This document shows, piece by piece, positions 19,460 to 28,418 of a DNA stretch of 35,250 bases; position 1 is the stretch's first letter; each line of letters begins with the position of its first letter. Made by a program: the position numbers and the translations under genes. Source of the stretch: Chara braunii (lineage: Eukaryota; Streptophyta; Charophyceae; Charales; Characeae). The notes below the pieces were generated by a model. It did no database searches. It worked only from the letters and a program-made list of their open reading frames with translations, and was not told where the DNA came from. The stretch is taken from contig BFEA01000238.1 in the NCBI GenBank assembly GCA_003427395.1, positions 263,659 through 298,908 of the forward strand, in the 5' to 3' direction.

Positions 19460-19681
19460 TCTCTCCAAGATCGAACAACTGTTCCTTATACAGTACTTCC
19501 TCGCACCCACTTCAATCTCTGTCTCTCCGGCTTTCAATCTGATTTTCCTCCACCCATCACACCATAGATTACCCCCAGAGGAGGTAATGGGCCCATACTT
19601 TCTGTCTTTCGGAAGCTCACCCAACAATGTTAGTAATGAACAGAAATTACCCCCAAGGTAGGAGAAACTGACCATCGCGCT
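19460..19681 (-). pseudogene. ORF2 segment between EN and linker
   Basis: Open stretch in the same frame, between TAA (19682-19684) and TAG (19457-19459). It encodes LGGNFCSLLTLLGELP and a basic segment. I do not recognise a domain; it sits where the insertion between endonuclease and CxC linker is expected. Confidence 0.6.
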
Positions 19682-20218
19682 TTATTTTGCGTTGATCCCC
19701 CCTTTCCCTCTCTCCCGCTTCCCTTTTCGTTTCTCTTTCTTAGTACCCTCCGTTTTTCTCCCAATACTATTCAAAGTTGGGCAGAATCTCGATATCAACG
19801 ACGATTCCACCCTCCCAGGGTCTTGCACCCCTACTATTATAGGAATAATCACATATTTCTCCCATCCAAACCTCTTTAGCCTTACGTGCAGCTTCCGAGC
19901 GTTCCCGAAGTTCCCTGATACCGCACAACGAACATGCTCGGTCCACCTAGTCACTATCTTCCTCACCATGCACCCAATGTATATATGCTTACACCATGGG
20001 CTTGTGATAACATAGACCCCCGAGTCTCTAGTATCTATTCTCTCTATCGCCTCCTCATTAAGGATCGTTAACCACTTCCGCATCCATGAAAACTTGCCTT
20101 GGATTGCTAGTAACGAGAACAGTCTAGTCATCCGGTTCTCTAGCTCAAAATGCACTAGTCTACCGCTATCACCCATCTTCTCAACCCTCGCTGCCATCCA
20201 AGTGCCGAGGGTCTCCAT
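19682..20218 (-). pseudogene. GIY-YIG endonuclease (ORF2 N-terminal part)
   Basis: GIY-YIG nucleases nick the target so that the RT can prime. The 178-residue open stretch contains the whole module: GVYVI (67-71), IYIGC (79-83), RWTEH (91-95) with the Arg and His, and VESSLISRF-PTLN (137-150) with the catalytic Glu138 and closing Asn150. No CCHH zinc finger is visible. The tail is Lys/Arg-rich, then TAA. The module looks intact, so the stop may be recent. The start ATG lies 26 bases after the ORF1 stop; the ORF2 frame has a TAG at 20234-20236, so a frameshift from ORF1 cannot fuse the two and separate initiation is needed. Confidence 0.85.
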
Positions 20219-20244
20219 ATTGCCAGAGGCGTTCTACGGATACT

Positions 20245-21171
20245 TTACCTTTCTCCTATCGACGCGGGACTCTTCTCGAACAATCCCTCATACGCTACCT
20301 TTGTCTTGCATCTTACCAACTCGCAGATCATTTCCTCCTTTCGCGCACACGGAATCCCTTCTTTCCCACATATCTTCCGCAGTTCAGACACCTTTTTTGT
20401 CGACATCCTTCGGTGAACTTCCAGAGCATACTCCACCACCCCTTCGCTTGAGCAAGGTGCTGCAAGGTTCTTTTTTGGAGTTCTCAGAACCTCCTCATCA
20501 TTCTCTTCTTTCTGCTGCGCTCTGGCCGGTTTCTTCGATGTCTGCTCCTCCTCAAGATCTACCAATTTCCTTTTCCCTGCCTTCTTTCGCTTTTCGATCG
20601 CATCAATAAGTTTTTCGGCCTCCTCGTTTACCTCTTCACTATCCTCCTCAGATTCGTCCAGGTAGCTTCTTATCTCATGTAGCATCCTTGCCTTGGACCT
20701 TGGAGACTTCTTTTTCACAGGGGCAGTTGGCAAAGCCAGTTGGCTTCTGTTGTGCTGCGACAACAGCCTGACTATGGTAGATTCCAAACGTGCTTCCCTG
20801 GCCTCCGCCTCTCTGATCTTCCATGTTTCAATCCTCCTCAGCTCTTCCACCCTTCTTCTATCCATCTCCTCCTTCATCTTCCTTTCATTTTCCTCTTTCT
20901 CCTTCTGGATGGCTTTTTTGTACAACTGCTTCATTTCTGAGGTATCTGAATCGATGGTCGGCGACGATCTACCCACTGCGTGCCAGCAATTCCATGAGTA
21001 ATGGCCCGTCTTACCACATATGCAGCACGTAACCGTTCCCTGCAATGCGCCACCCCCACCAACACTGAAAGGTTGCTGAGCCATCACATACTGTCCTTGA
21101 TTAACAGGCAACTGGGAAGCACCGAAATGCCCCTGACTGATAGGTACTCCCGTCTGCTGGTTAGGAATCAT
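20245..21171 (-). CDS. ORF1: zinc-knuckle, coiled-coil protein
   Basis: Intact 308-residue ORF on the same strand as and just before ORF2. The N-terminus is Gln/Gly-rich. A canonical CCHC zinc knuckle (C49, C52, H57, C62) follows, then a long charged coiled coil (about 77-130), a Lys/Glu-rich nuclear-localisation-like middle, and a C-terminal helix pair (VSELRKICGKEGI...MICELVRCK, about 262-295) resembling a SAP motif. This is a gag-like nucleic-acid-binding design, likely coating element RNA. It is the only full-length ORF in the element. Whether related elements carry such an ORF1 I cannot confirm here. Start ATG at 21171 is the first in frame. Confidence 0.75.
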   Translation of the reverse strand: MIPNQQTGVPISQGHFGASQLPVNQGQYVMAQQPFSVGGGGALQGTVTCCICGKTGHYSWNCWHAVGRSSPTIDSDTSEMKQLYKKAIQKEKEENERKMKEEMDRRRVEELRRIETWKIREAEAREARLESTIVRLLSQHNRSQLALPTAPVKKKSPRSKARMLHEIRSYLDESEEDSEEVNEEAEKLIDAIEKRKKAGKRKLVDLEEEQTSKKPARAQQKEENDEEVLRTPKKNLAAPCSSEGVVEYALEVHRRMSTKKVSELRKICGKEGIPCARKEEMICELVRCKTKVAYEGLFEKSPASIGER

Positions 21172-21406
21172 CCTGCAACCTCCTTCGCTGAATCCTTATC
21201 CTACGTGTTCTACTATCTCGCAAGATGCACCCCACGCTATAAACTCTCCCTAATACCCTATCTAGTTGCGTGAGTAATTTTGTTTTCGTATCCCGATTAT
21301 TATCATGTAGAGCTATATGTAAGATCGGTATTAAATCGCTAAATTTTCTTTCAAAGTCACTCCATAACCTCTCTAGCTCAACTTCCCTCACGTCCCTGGT
21401 AATCAT
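21161..21406 (-). CDS. Small leader ORF, 81 codons
   Basis: It starts with ATG at 21406 and ends 11 bases inside ORF1, in a different frame. The product would be charged, with no recognisable domain. It may be an upstream ORF that dampens ORF1 translation, or chance. Confidence 0.25.
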   Translation of the reverse strand: MITRDVREVELERLWSDFERKFSDLIPILHIALHDNNRDTKTKLLTQLDRVLGRVYSVGCILRDSRTRRIRIQRRRLQDDS

Positions 21407-22254
21407 ACTTTTTTAACTATTGTTTCAGTCCGTGACCAACTACAGCGGAAGTCGATGCTCGCTTCGATCAAACAGCCCTTACCATGTAAATCCCAATGCC
21501 TCTTACCCATACACGTCAGACCGATTACCACAATTGTGAAAATTATACACGGACTGTAGCATTTCACCTTCATGCCAAAAAAAACAGCAATTATCAGACT
21601 AGCTCTATCTCCCACGTCATACATGCGATGGTTACTACCTAATCACTATACTTCCCGGACGGACCGGCGTTAAATCATCCCTTCCTTATTACTCTCCGGA
21701 GCGCAAAACCCTCTATCCCTTCACCCCGCACCACAATAACTTACCCCAAAACGGGACTTCCGTACGTCATCATGTGTACGCCGATGACGATGATGATCGT
21801 GTTACGATCGATGACGCTAATGAAGATGATACCATCGGTGACGAGGAAGAACGTGTTGCTGATGGGAATGACGATGCCGAAACTGACATTGATAAATCGT
21901 TGAAAATGATGCGAACAACTATGACAGTTGTGATGAACCTGCTGTTGACGATGACTGGGATGTCGACGATCCCGCTACGGACGTAGGATAAGGCGCGGTT
22001 GATGAAGAAGACGCAATAATGCTTAATCTGCCAGCCCTGACGAAAGACACTGAACGAAGCCGGTAACGACGAAGAAATTGAAGACATGAAGAAATGAAAA
22101 TGAGGAAGTGAAGATGACGAAATGACGATGATGAAATGAAGATGACGAAATGATGATGAGGAAATGAAGATACCGAGAATGAAGATGTCGAACATAACGA
22201 TGTACCCGTAGCCACCATGCCTCTGGCAGAGCAACGAAGGTTACCACGTTCTCC
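21407..22254 (-). other. Penelope leader with GAT-rich tract
   Basis: Between the upstream copy and ORF1. Bases about 21775-22200 are strongly purine-skewed on the plus strand, with degenerate GATGAC and GATGAAATGA repeats. The 70-codon acidic frame in it is a by-product of the repeat. It may be a degenerate microsatellite at the copy junction. Confidence 0.5.
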
Positions 22255-23622
22255 GAGTTCGAAGGAGACGACACAGTGGCCACACTGCATCACGCACTGG
22301 AAGATCACACCATAGCACAATCAGATACCAGTACATACACAGGAAAAATTAGATAATCGTTTCAGCACAATACGCATCACTCCGACGCGTTTCGTTGTGG
22401 GCGTATACCACAGCTTCATCAGGGAGTTAATTCCCGGGACCCAGGCAGTCTTGAATACCTGGAGAGAGAGGGTTAAGGCCATCCCTCTCTCATTCTTAAA
22501 TACTTTACGTACTACCACTACTACCAACCAAAACATACGCACGCGCGCCAAAAAATCCGATCTCCCACCAAAATGACTTGAACCGATACACGATCCTCGT
22601 TCGTACGCAAAAAAACCGCAAGAATACTCCTTAACCTCCAAAAACTTCCTCTACGTGCCTTCGTTTCAGTCGTTCGCCGCCTCATAGCTCATATGCCAGT
22701 ATGTATGTACGTTTCCACCCCAGATTCGTCCTGATTCATTACCGAGAACACATATCGCTTGGTTCAACACCACCTTTGCTGAAACCTTTTCTCATGGGTT
22801 TTTCTCACGTCGAGTCGGCAAGCTTGTAATCGGCTTGCTGGCCCTATAGATCAATACGCGCATCTTGCCTGAACGATCAGTGTGCTGCACTCGCCAACAA
22901 TCGAATCACATCTCCAATCCTTGTCGCTAGTACCGTAACCAGTATAGCAAGGTCGGCTCTGTGTCTTTCTCCCTTCACTACCAGTGAGGTCCGCCATACC
23001 CGGTGCCCATAGATAGCATTCTGGCCACTGGGGAAACTGAACTCTCCGAGCTAAGCCACGGCCCTCCGTATGCTCACACATTCAAAGACCTTACCTTGCC
23101 CCGAATCCAGGACTCTACCCTCAGTCTCGAATTTCTCAAATTCTTTGTTCAAAAACTTCACAATATGATTTTAAAACGAAACTTCCCAGCATCACCGAAA
23201 AAAGCGTATGCATGTCAGTGCGCGTTCATATAGGTTTCCTAAAAAACGTTCCGAGGAGTCCCTTCGACTAAGTACTCAGTTCGGGAAGCACCATCTGTAT
23301 TCCGACCACTTCCAAACGTCACTCGTGAAGGATAACCCGATATAAGGTCGGGGACCAGCCGATATTTAATCCGGATAAATCAACTCAAACAACAAAATGC
23401 AGCAAAATAAAATGAAATAAAATAAGATAAAATAAAATAAAATAAAATAAAATAAAATAAAATATATGTATAAAAATATAGAGAAACCGCCGAAGTCCGA
23501 AATCTGCTCCCAAAAATTCGTATTTTCTAGTTGTACATGTATCTGTCAAGGCCGGGGTATAGATCCATGAGCAAAGCTCCCCAATCACCACCGGCCACCC
23601 TAGCAAAGCGCGCTAGAGACAT
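22255..23622 (-). mobile_element. 5'-truncated upstream Penelope copy (pseudo-LTR)
   Basis: Direct repeat of 16587-17992. In minus-strand direction it begins inside the RT C-terminus (ARFARVAGGDWGALL, ending LDRYMYN and TAG at about 23530) and runs through the 3' region, ending exactly where the leader of the complete element begins. That is the partial-tandem arrangement typical of Penelope-like elements. At its truncated side it abuts a (GA)n tract. Confidence 0.85.
22371..22422 (-). ncRNA. Hammerhead-like ribozyme core, copy B
   Basis: Same arrangement as copy A: CTGATGA (22422-22416), stem II, GAAA (22393-22390), ACGC/GCGT. Stem II has one mismatch here compared with copy A, so the structure is slightly weaker. 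Confidence 0.4.
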
Positions 23623-23656
23623 GAGAGAGAGAGAGGGCGTCAGACAAGTCTAACAC

Positions 23657-23676
23657 CGAGTTTGGTGCCAAACTCG
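23657..23676. other. Short palindrome
   Basis: CGAGTTTGG and CCAAACTCG flank TG. It lies just outside the truncated Penelope copy. Confidence 0.6.
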
Positions 23677-23694
23677 ACACTGCATCAAGGGGTC

Positions 23695-23786
23695 CCACTC
23701 TCGAAATGTGCAAAATGAGAATGAACTTGCCGTGAATACATGGCAGATGCAACCATTACATTATTTTTTTCACATTTCGAGAGTGG
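23695..23786. repeat. Inverted repeat, 16-bp perfect arms
   Basis: CCACTCTCGAAATGTG (23695-23710) and its exact complement (23771-23786) enclose 60 bases. A CT-rich tract and a 19-base C-run follow, ending at the assembly gap. This looks like a small MITE or foldback next to the Penelope array. Confidence 0.65.
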
Positions 23787-23847
23787 TGTGGCGACGCCCT
23801 CTTTCTCTCTTTCTCTCTCTCTCCTCTTCCCCCCCCCCCCCCCCCCC

Positions 23848-24761
23848 NNNNNNNNNNNNNNNNNNNNNNNNNNNNNNNNNNNNNNNNNNNNNNNNNNNNN
23901 NNNNNNNNNNNNNNNNNNNNNNNNNNNNNNNNNNNNNNNNNNNNNNNNNNNNNNNNNNNNNNNNNNNNNNNNNNNNNNNNNNNNNNNNNNNNNNNNNNNN
24001 NNNNNNNNNNNNNNNNNNNNNNNNNNNNNNNNNNNNNNNNNNNNNNNNNNNNNNNNNNNNNNNNNNNNNNNNNNNNNNNNNNNNNNNNNNNNNNNNNNNN
24101 NNNNNNNNNNNNNNNNNNNNNNNNNNNNNNNNNNNNNNNNNNNNNNNNNNNNNNNNNNNNNNNNNNNNNNNNNNNNNNNNNNNNNNNNNNNNNNNNNNNN
24201 NNNNNNNNNNNNNNNNNNNNNNNNNNNNNNNNNNNNNNNNNNNNNNNNNNNNNNNNNNNNNNNNNNNNNNNNNNNNNNNNNNNNNNNNNNNNNNNNNNNN
24301 NNNNNNNNNNNNNNNNNNNNNNNNNNNNNNNNNNNNNNNNNNNNNNNNNNNNNNNNNNNNNNNNNNNNNNNNNNNNNNNNNNNNNNNNNNNNNNNNNNNN
24401 NNNNNNNNNNNNNNNNNNNNNNNNNNNNNNNNNNNNNNNNNNNNNNNNNNNNNNNNNNNNNNNNNNNNNNNNNNNNNNNNNNNNNNNNNNNNNNNNNNNN
24501 NNNNNNNNNNNNNNNNNNNNNNNNNNNNNNNNNNNNNNNNNNNNNNNNNNNNNNNNNNNNNNNNNNNNNNNNNNNNNNNNNNNNNNNNNNNNNNNNNNNN
24601 NNNNNNNNNNNNNNNNNNNNNNNNNNNNNNNNNNNNNNNNNNNNNNNNNNNNNNNNNNNNNNNNNNNNNNNNNNNNNNNNNNNNNNNNNNNNNNNNNNNN
24701 NNNNNNNNNNNNNNNNNNNNNNNNNNNNNNNNNNNNNNNNNNNNNNNNNNNNNNNNNNNNN
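23848..24761. other. Assembly gap, 914 N
   Basis: Run of N between a poly-C and a T-run. Frames reported across it are meaningless. Confidence 1.
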
Positions 24762-24811
24762 TTTTTTTTCGGTTTCATTTTCGTTGAGGTACCGGTCGTT
24801 TGTTTGTGCGT

Positions 24812-24930
24812 CCTCTGCCGTCTTCACCCGAATAAAACGCCCGGTAATTATTGCTGCATCTGGACTGAAAGTTGTGCCAAATGCAGCTGTAATGACAGGG
24901 CGTTCTATTCGAGTGAAGAAGGTAGCAGTG
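24812..24930. repeat. Foldback element of about 100 bases
   Basis: 24822-24842 and 24898-24918 are imperfect inverted repeats (CTTCAC, CGAAT and ACGCCC all pair). Inside, ATTGCTGCAT pairs with ATGCAGCTGTAAT. Most of the sequence is in the stem, so it resembles a snap-back MITE. Confidence 0.65.
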
Positions 24931-25067
24931 CGTGCAACTCCCTCCGCCTCCTCATTTTTCCTGCTTTTTCATTGTGCCACGTGGCATTTTATGCTAGTTG
25001 CCAGGCATCCACGATGTAGGGTATACATGCAAGCAAAATAAGGAATAGCGAGATGACAATATTTAGA

Positions 25068-25093
25068 CTAGCTAAGCGCCCGCGGTGCGGGCG
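25068..25093 (-). other. Helitron 3' terminus
   Basis: On the minus strand a perfect 7-bp hairpin (CGCCCGC, loop ACC, GCGGGCG; 25093-25077) is followed by five bases and then CTAG, ending at 25068. The next base is T (25067). The gap of five bases is a little shorter than usual. A second GC-rich stem lies just inside. Confidence 0.75.
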
Positions 25094-25236
25094 GTGCGGG
25101 CCACACCCGCAGAAATAAGAGTAATTGGCAACAAAGTCCAACTTTAATTCACGAATAAAAAAAATAACGAATAGAAAAAAAAATGTAAGAGAAAGGGCGA
25201 GGAGAGACAGAGATAGTCAAAGAAAAAAAGAAAAAA

Positions 25237-25246
25237 GAAAAGATAG

Positions 25247-25298
<52 letters not shown>

Positions 25299-25300
25299 AG
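25237..25300 (+). repeat. (GATA)n(GA)n microsatellite
   Basis: GATA units followed by GA units. They are the inverted counterpart of the CT/TATC tract at 25484-25585, so the two could pair across 180 bases. Confidence 0.9.
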
Positions 25301-25483
25301 GAGCAACGAAAGAGCAAAGAAAAAAAAAAATGAACACAGGTAAAAAAAGAGAAAAAGTTTGATATGAAGATTTTTCGTTTGATTTAAGTAATCAAGTGGC
25401 CGCAATATGATCAAGGCACAATTATTGCGCAGTGAAATCAATATTGACTTAAAAAAGCGGAATAATATTACGTCAAAATTATT

Positions 25484-25585
25484 TCTCTCTCTCTCTCTCT
25501 CTCTTTCTCTTTCTCTCTCTCTCTCTCTCTACCTATTTATCTATCTATCTATCTATCTATTTATCTATCTCTATCTCTATCTCTC
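25484..25585 (+). repeat. (CT)n(TATC)n microsatellite
   Basis: CT units, then TATC units, inside the Helitron 3' region. Confidence 0.9.
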
Positions 25586-25594
25586 CTTCCCCCC

Positions 25595-26437
25595 TTATTT
25601 ATTTGTCTTTCCCTTCCCATCTTTCTTGTAGGGGCAATTACGTAATTGAAACCGAAGACAATCATCTAAGAATTTGTCATTAAGGCAACGTCCGGACAAC
25701 CGCTCAATCGACATCTTTGTCTTCCTATCTCTCTTATAAGACCAATCAACTTCCTTCATTGGAACGATGGTCTTGCAACACCTCATGAACAGAAACTCGT
25801 TGCAACACTTTGCGAAGATACTCCGCGAAAGTTCTGAATCGAGCCTGTCTTTACCGATTGTAATCGAGATGAATCGCAGCATCCACACATCTCCAAGTGT
25901 TATACTCGTATTCAATTCCGCTGCTGCTTCCACAATATCTTGCACCCTGTGAGAACTGTCAAAATAGGACAGGTGTGCAAGTGTCTTTTCCGGATCAATA
26001 GATTCAACAGATTTGTACATGGTAATGTTAAAATTAGAAGAACGTGGTTGTTCCAATGATCCTGTACGGACATGCAGATGGTCTCTTGACGGCGTATGAG
26101 CGGGCACAACACAACTGATAGGAGACGGAGTAGCCGTAGCGGCCGACAAAGCAGAAACAACAACAGAAGTAGTGACAATCGACGTTGACATATTGGAGGG
26201 TGAAGCATAATCTGCAAAATGTTGAAAATTTGGAGGAGATGCTGCTTGAAGGGGGAGTCTGCGGACCGGAGCGGAATGAGGAGTGGAAGAAGCAACCACG
26301 GGAGGATTCATTTTGAGAAGCTGCTGTATCCGTGCATATTTGTGAAAGGCTTGGGGAATGGTCCCTTCTTTCGGACAATGCGGCCAATCAAATGTCATCC
26401 TAGTAATCTCCTCATTGGACACAATCATGCAAAACAC
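25595..26437 (-). CDS. Helitron accessory ORF 2, unknown
   Basis: Open for 280 residues, the last ORF before the Helitron 3' end. Residues 1-50 (including TFDWPHCPKEG and FHKYARIQQLL) and 140-280 look like folded protein. A Ser/Pro/Thr-rich linker lies between them. The C-terminal part is rich in Cys, Arg and Asp, with no motif I recognise. Just upstream, another frame (about 26450-26830) encodes coherent protein (PDDNDAPTIRTPNLRVYLARW, then a segment ending LIALMGVPPC) interrupted by two stops, so this ORF is probably the rear of a longer broken protein. A single-strand-binding or captured host gene is possible but unproven. Confidence 0.45.
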   Translation of the reverse strand: MFCMIVSNEEITRMTFDWPHCPKEGTIPQAFHKYARIQQLLKMNPPVVASSTPHSAPVRRLPLQAASPPNFQHFADYASPSNMSTSIVTTSVVVSALSAATATPSPISCVVPAHTPSRDHLHVRTGSLEQPRSSNFNITMYKSVESIDPEKTLAHLSYFDSSHRVQDIVEAAAELNTSITLGDVWMLRFISITIGKDRLDSELSRSIFAKCCNEFLFMRCCKTIVPMKEVDWSYKRDRKTKMSIERLSGRCLNDKFLDDCLRFQLRNCPYKKDGKGKTNK

Positions 26438-26832
26438 GGCGGGACGCCCATCAAAGCGATGAGCTCATCGTTCAAAAGTGATTGCAACATGGAAGAAACC
26501 TCCAAATCCGAAACATTCAACGGGTCTGAAGGAAGAGGGAATCATCGTTCCAACCGCATATTAGTGAGTTTGTTTATTTTCCACTCCCCAAAGTTTTCCC
26601 ATATTCATCCATCTTTCACGATTGTGGTACTTTTGACAAACATTTCAAAAAGCACCTTTGTTAAGACATTTTGGATGTCAACCTTCTTTGCATCGTCAAA
26701 CCATCTGGCAAGGTAAACGCGCAGATTCGGAGTGCGAATTGTGGGTGCATCGTTATCATCGGGCACCACAATAACCCCCGAAGGATTTTGTGGTTGCGAT
26801 GTGGCGCAAACATGTCTTTCTCGTCCGCTGCG

Positions 26833-27555
26833 TTAAGATTGCGAACTCGAATCATGAACACATGCACGCCCAACAAGCGGTGCACAAAACGAAAGAGATA
26901 AAAGTGCATCATCAGGCAGCGCATTCAGCGCTCTTACAATCTGAGTTCCTATTTCATGAACAACAGGTTGCCGTCTCACCCGATTATCAGCCAAGGTAGG
27001 CTTCGCCACTTCGGGGGAATCCAAAAGATTTGTTTTCGGACCACGACTTTTTTTCCTCTTGAAAGTAGATTGAACACAACCTTCTTTCGAATCACCCGTA
27101 ACGGTATCATCCTCATCATCGGCAAATGTAAGGTTACGAGGCCCACCCGACTGACGTCTACGCGAACCATCCCCATCGGCACGACAATCGTCACCACCCA
27201 CCTCCACTACCATGTTCTCAGCATCATCAAGGGTATTCCCTCGCGAACATCGACGTTCAACCTCACCCAGAACATGATGATCGTCCCGAGGATGTTCACT
27301 TCCAAGATTCACCGACCTTTCATCATTTCCACTTTTCTTCGACCTCTCCAAATGTTCGCCTCCAGGTTTTGACGTAACGTTCGTATCATATTGAGTGGTA
27401 TTGTTGTTTCTCATTGTTTTTCTCTTAGCACGAGTGTCGTACTTATGCGGCACTCGGGAGTCGCCTGCAATGAAAAAATATGACATAATTATTTGGAATG
27501 TCAAGATTCGATGGAAAAAAAAAAAAGATTCATCCCAAAAGTTCATGATATACAA
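26833..27555 (-). CDS. Helitron accessory ORF 1, unknown
   Basis: 240 codons open, beginning about where the helicase ends (27530), in another frame. After a short start, [16 protein letters not shown] opens a low-complexity, charged region rich in Arg, Asp and Gly. The end ([25 protein letters not shown]) looks helical and folded, and appears to continue in a second frame ([20 protein letters not shown]). I recognise no domain. Its place after the helicase, before accessory ORF 2, suggests that both were once one element-encoded protein. Confidence 0.4.
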   Translation of the reverse strand: MYIMNFWDESFFFFHRILTFQIIMSYFFIAGDSRVPHKYDTRAKRKTMRNNNTTQYDTNVTSKPGGEHLERSKKSGNDERSVNLGSEHPRDDHHVLGEVERRCSRGNTLDDAENMVVEVGGDDCRADGDGSRRRQSGGPRNLTFADDEDDTVTGDSKEGCVQSTFKRKKSRGPKTNLLDSPEVAKPTLADNRVRRQPVVHEIGTQIVRALNALPDDALLSLSFCAPLVGRACVHDSSSQS

Positions 27556-27931
27556 TGTTCTTCGTTAAAAAATTATTATCAGGCAACGCAACACGAATGT
27601 TGTTGGGATGACCAACACGCGACAAAACAACATACAGTTGGTCATGCGCAAAAACCGGTTTGCGTAGCCAAACCCCGACACGCGATATGGTTTGTCCTTG
27701 CGACTTGTTAATCGTTACAGCAAAAGAAAGACGGACTGAAAATTGCCTCCTAAGCCATTTGAACCCCGTTGTCTCACCATCGCTTGTCAAATCAATCTTC
27801 GGGATCAATACTGTTTTACCCGTGTGCATTATTGTCACTTCCAACAAATTATCATTAACGATCCTCTTCAGAATCAGCCTTGTACCGTTGCAAAGTCCTT
27901 GCTTCGGTGACAAATTTCGCAAAAGCATCAC
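27530..27931 (-). pseudogene. Helitron helicase, C-terminal part
   Basis: PIF1-family superfamily 1B helicase end. [36 protein letters not shown] and [11 protein letters not shown] are the late helicase motifs of Helitron proteins, with the Lys-Ser-Gln-Gly-Gln and the closing Ser-Arg intact. [10 protein letters not shown] is the usual C-terminal end. The frame is open upstream for about 15 more residues ([13 protein letters not shown]) before a TGA near 27998. Confidence 0.85.
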
Positions 27932-28132
27932 AGGTGCACCAATTTTTAAGCGCAGCTTGTGAGGTGGAAGGCCAGATTTGTCGAGAGAGTTTAAGAACTC
28001 TCACTCAATACCAAGCCTGATATCATCCGAATCAAGATAATCAACGTTGAAAAGATCACGCACCTCCCCAAGGAAGTCGTCAACAACACGGTTGTTAACA
28101 AAACTGACATCATCATCAGTAGGGCATAGAAT

Positions 28133-28357
28133 TTATCGAGGCAAGAAATACTCGGCATCCCCCACATGGTTCGACACATCATAAAACGTCCATGAAATCA
28201 ACTCATCAATTGGTTTATCCGTACAAATCTCACAGGGCAATCTGACCGCAGCATGTTCATTAGGAACAACACGAGGATGGTCACCATTCCCAATACGCAT
28301 AAAAAAGTGGGCATACATTTGTGCCATTTCATCATTCCCTAAGCTTAAGATTCGCAT
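28133..28357 (-). pseudogene. Helitron helicase, middle part
   Basis: After a frameshift, NMRIL-like sequence, then FFMRIGNGDHPRV and LISWTFYDV, matches the stretch after helicase motif III (NMRL...IGxG...LI). It stops at 28133. A further open stretch in another frame (28000-28130) encodes the following residues. Confidence 0.7.
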
Positions 28358-28418
28358 ATTTTTGGATAGTTGATAAACCTCAAAAAAAATTCACAAATGA
28401 GACATTTTCATGGACGCA

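Larger units (their letters stand above)
16587..22254 (-). mobile_element. Penelope-like retroelement, permuted (N-terminal EN) type
   Basis: Reading the minus strand: leader (22254-21172), ORF1 with a zinc knuckle (21171-20245), ORF2 (20218-17897), 3' region (17896-16587). ORF2 has GIY-YIG endonuclease first, a CxC linker, then RT. That order is the mark of the N-terminal EN+ Penelope-like clade (Naiad and Chlamys groups). The endonuclease lacks an obvious CCHH zinc finger, as described for Chlamys of green algae, spike mosses and slime moulds. The 3' end abuts (GA)n and (CA)n tracts, fitting the known microsatellite bias. The 3' region is duplicated upstream (22255-23622), a pseudo-LTR. The 5' boundary is inferred from where the upstream copy ends. 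Confidence 0.8.

Noticed and set aside
21770-22320. Ser/His-rich and Asp-rich ORFs
   Set aside because: They are products of the GAT-rich degenerate repeat, open on both strands because of its composition.
16587-23622. LTR retrotransposon with terminal repeats of about 1.4 kb
   Set aside because: The direct repeats contain the end of the RT coding region, and the coding order is GIY-YIG then Penelope-type RT with no integrase or protease, so pseudo-LTRs of a Penelope-like element fit better.
23685-25041. Long ORFs of 340-433 codons across 23.7-25.0 kb
   Set aside because: Most of their length is the N gap.
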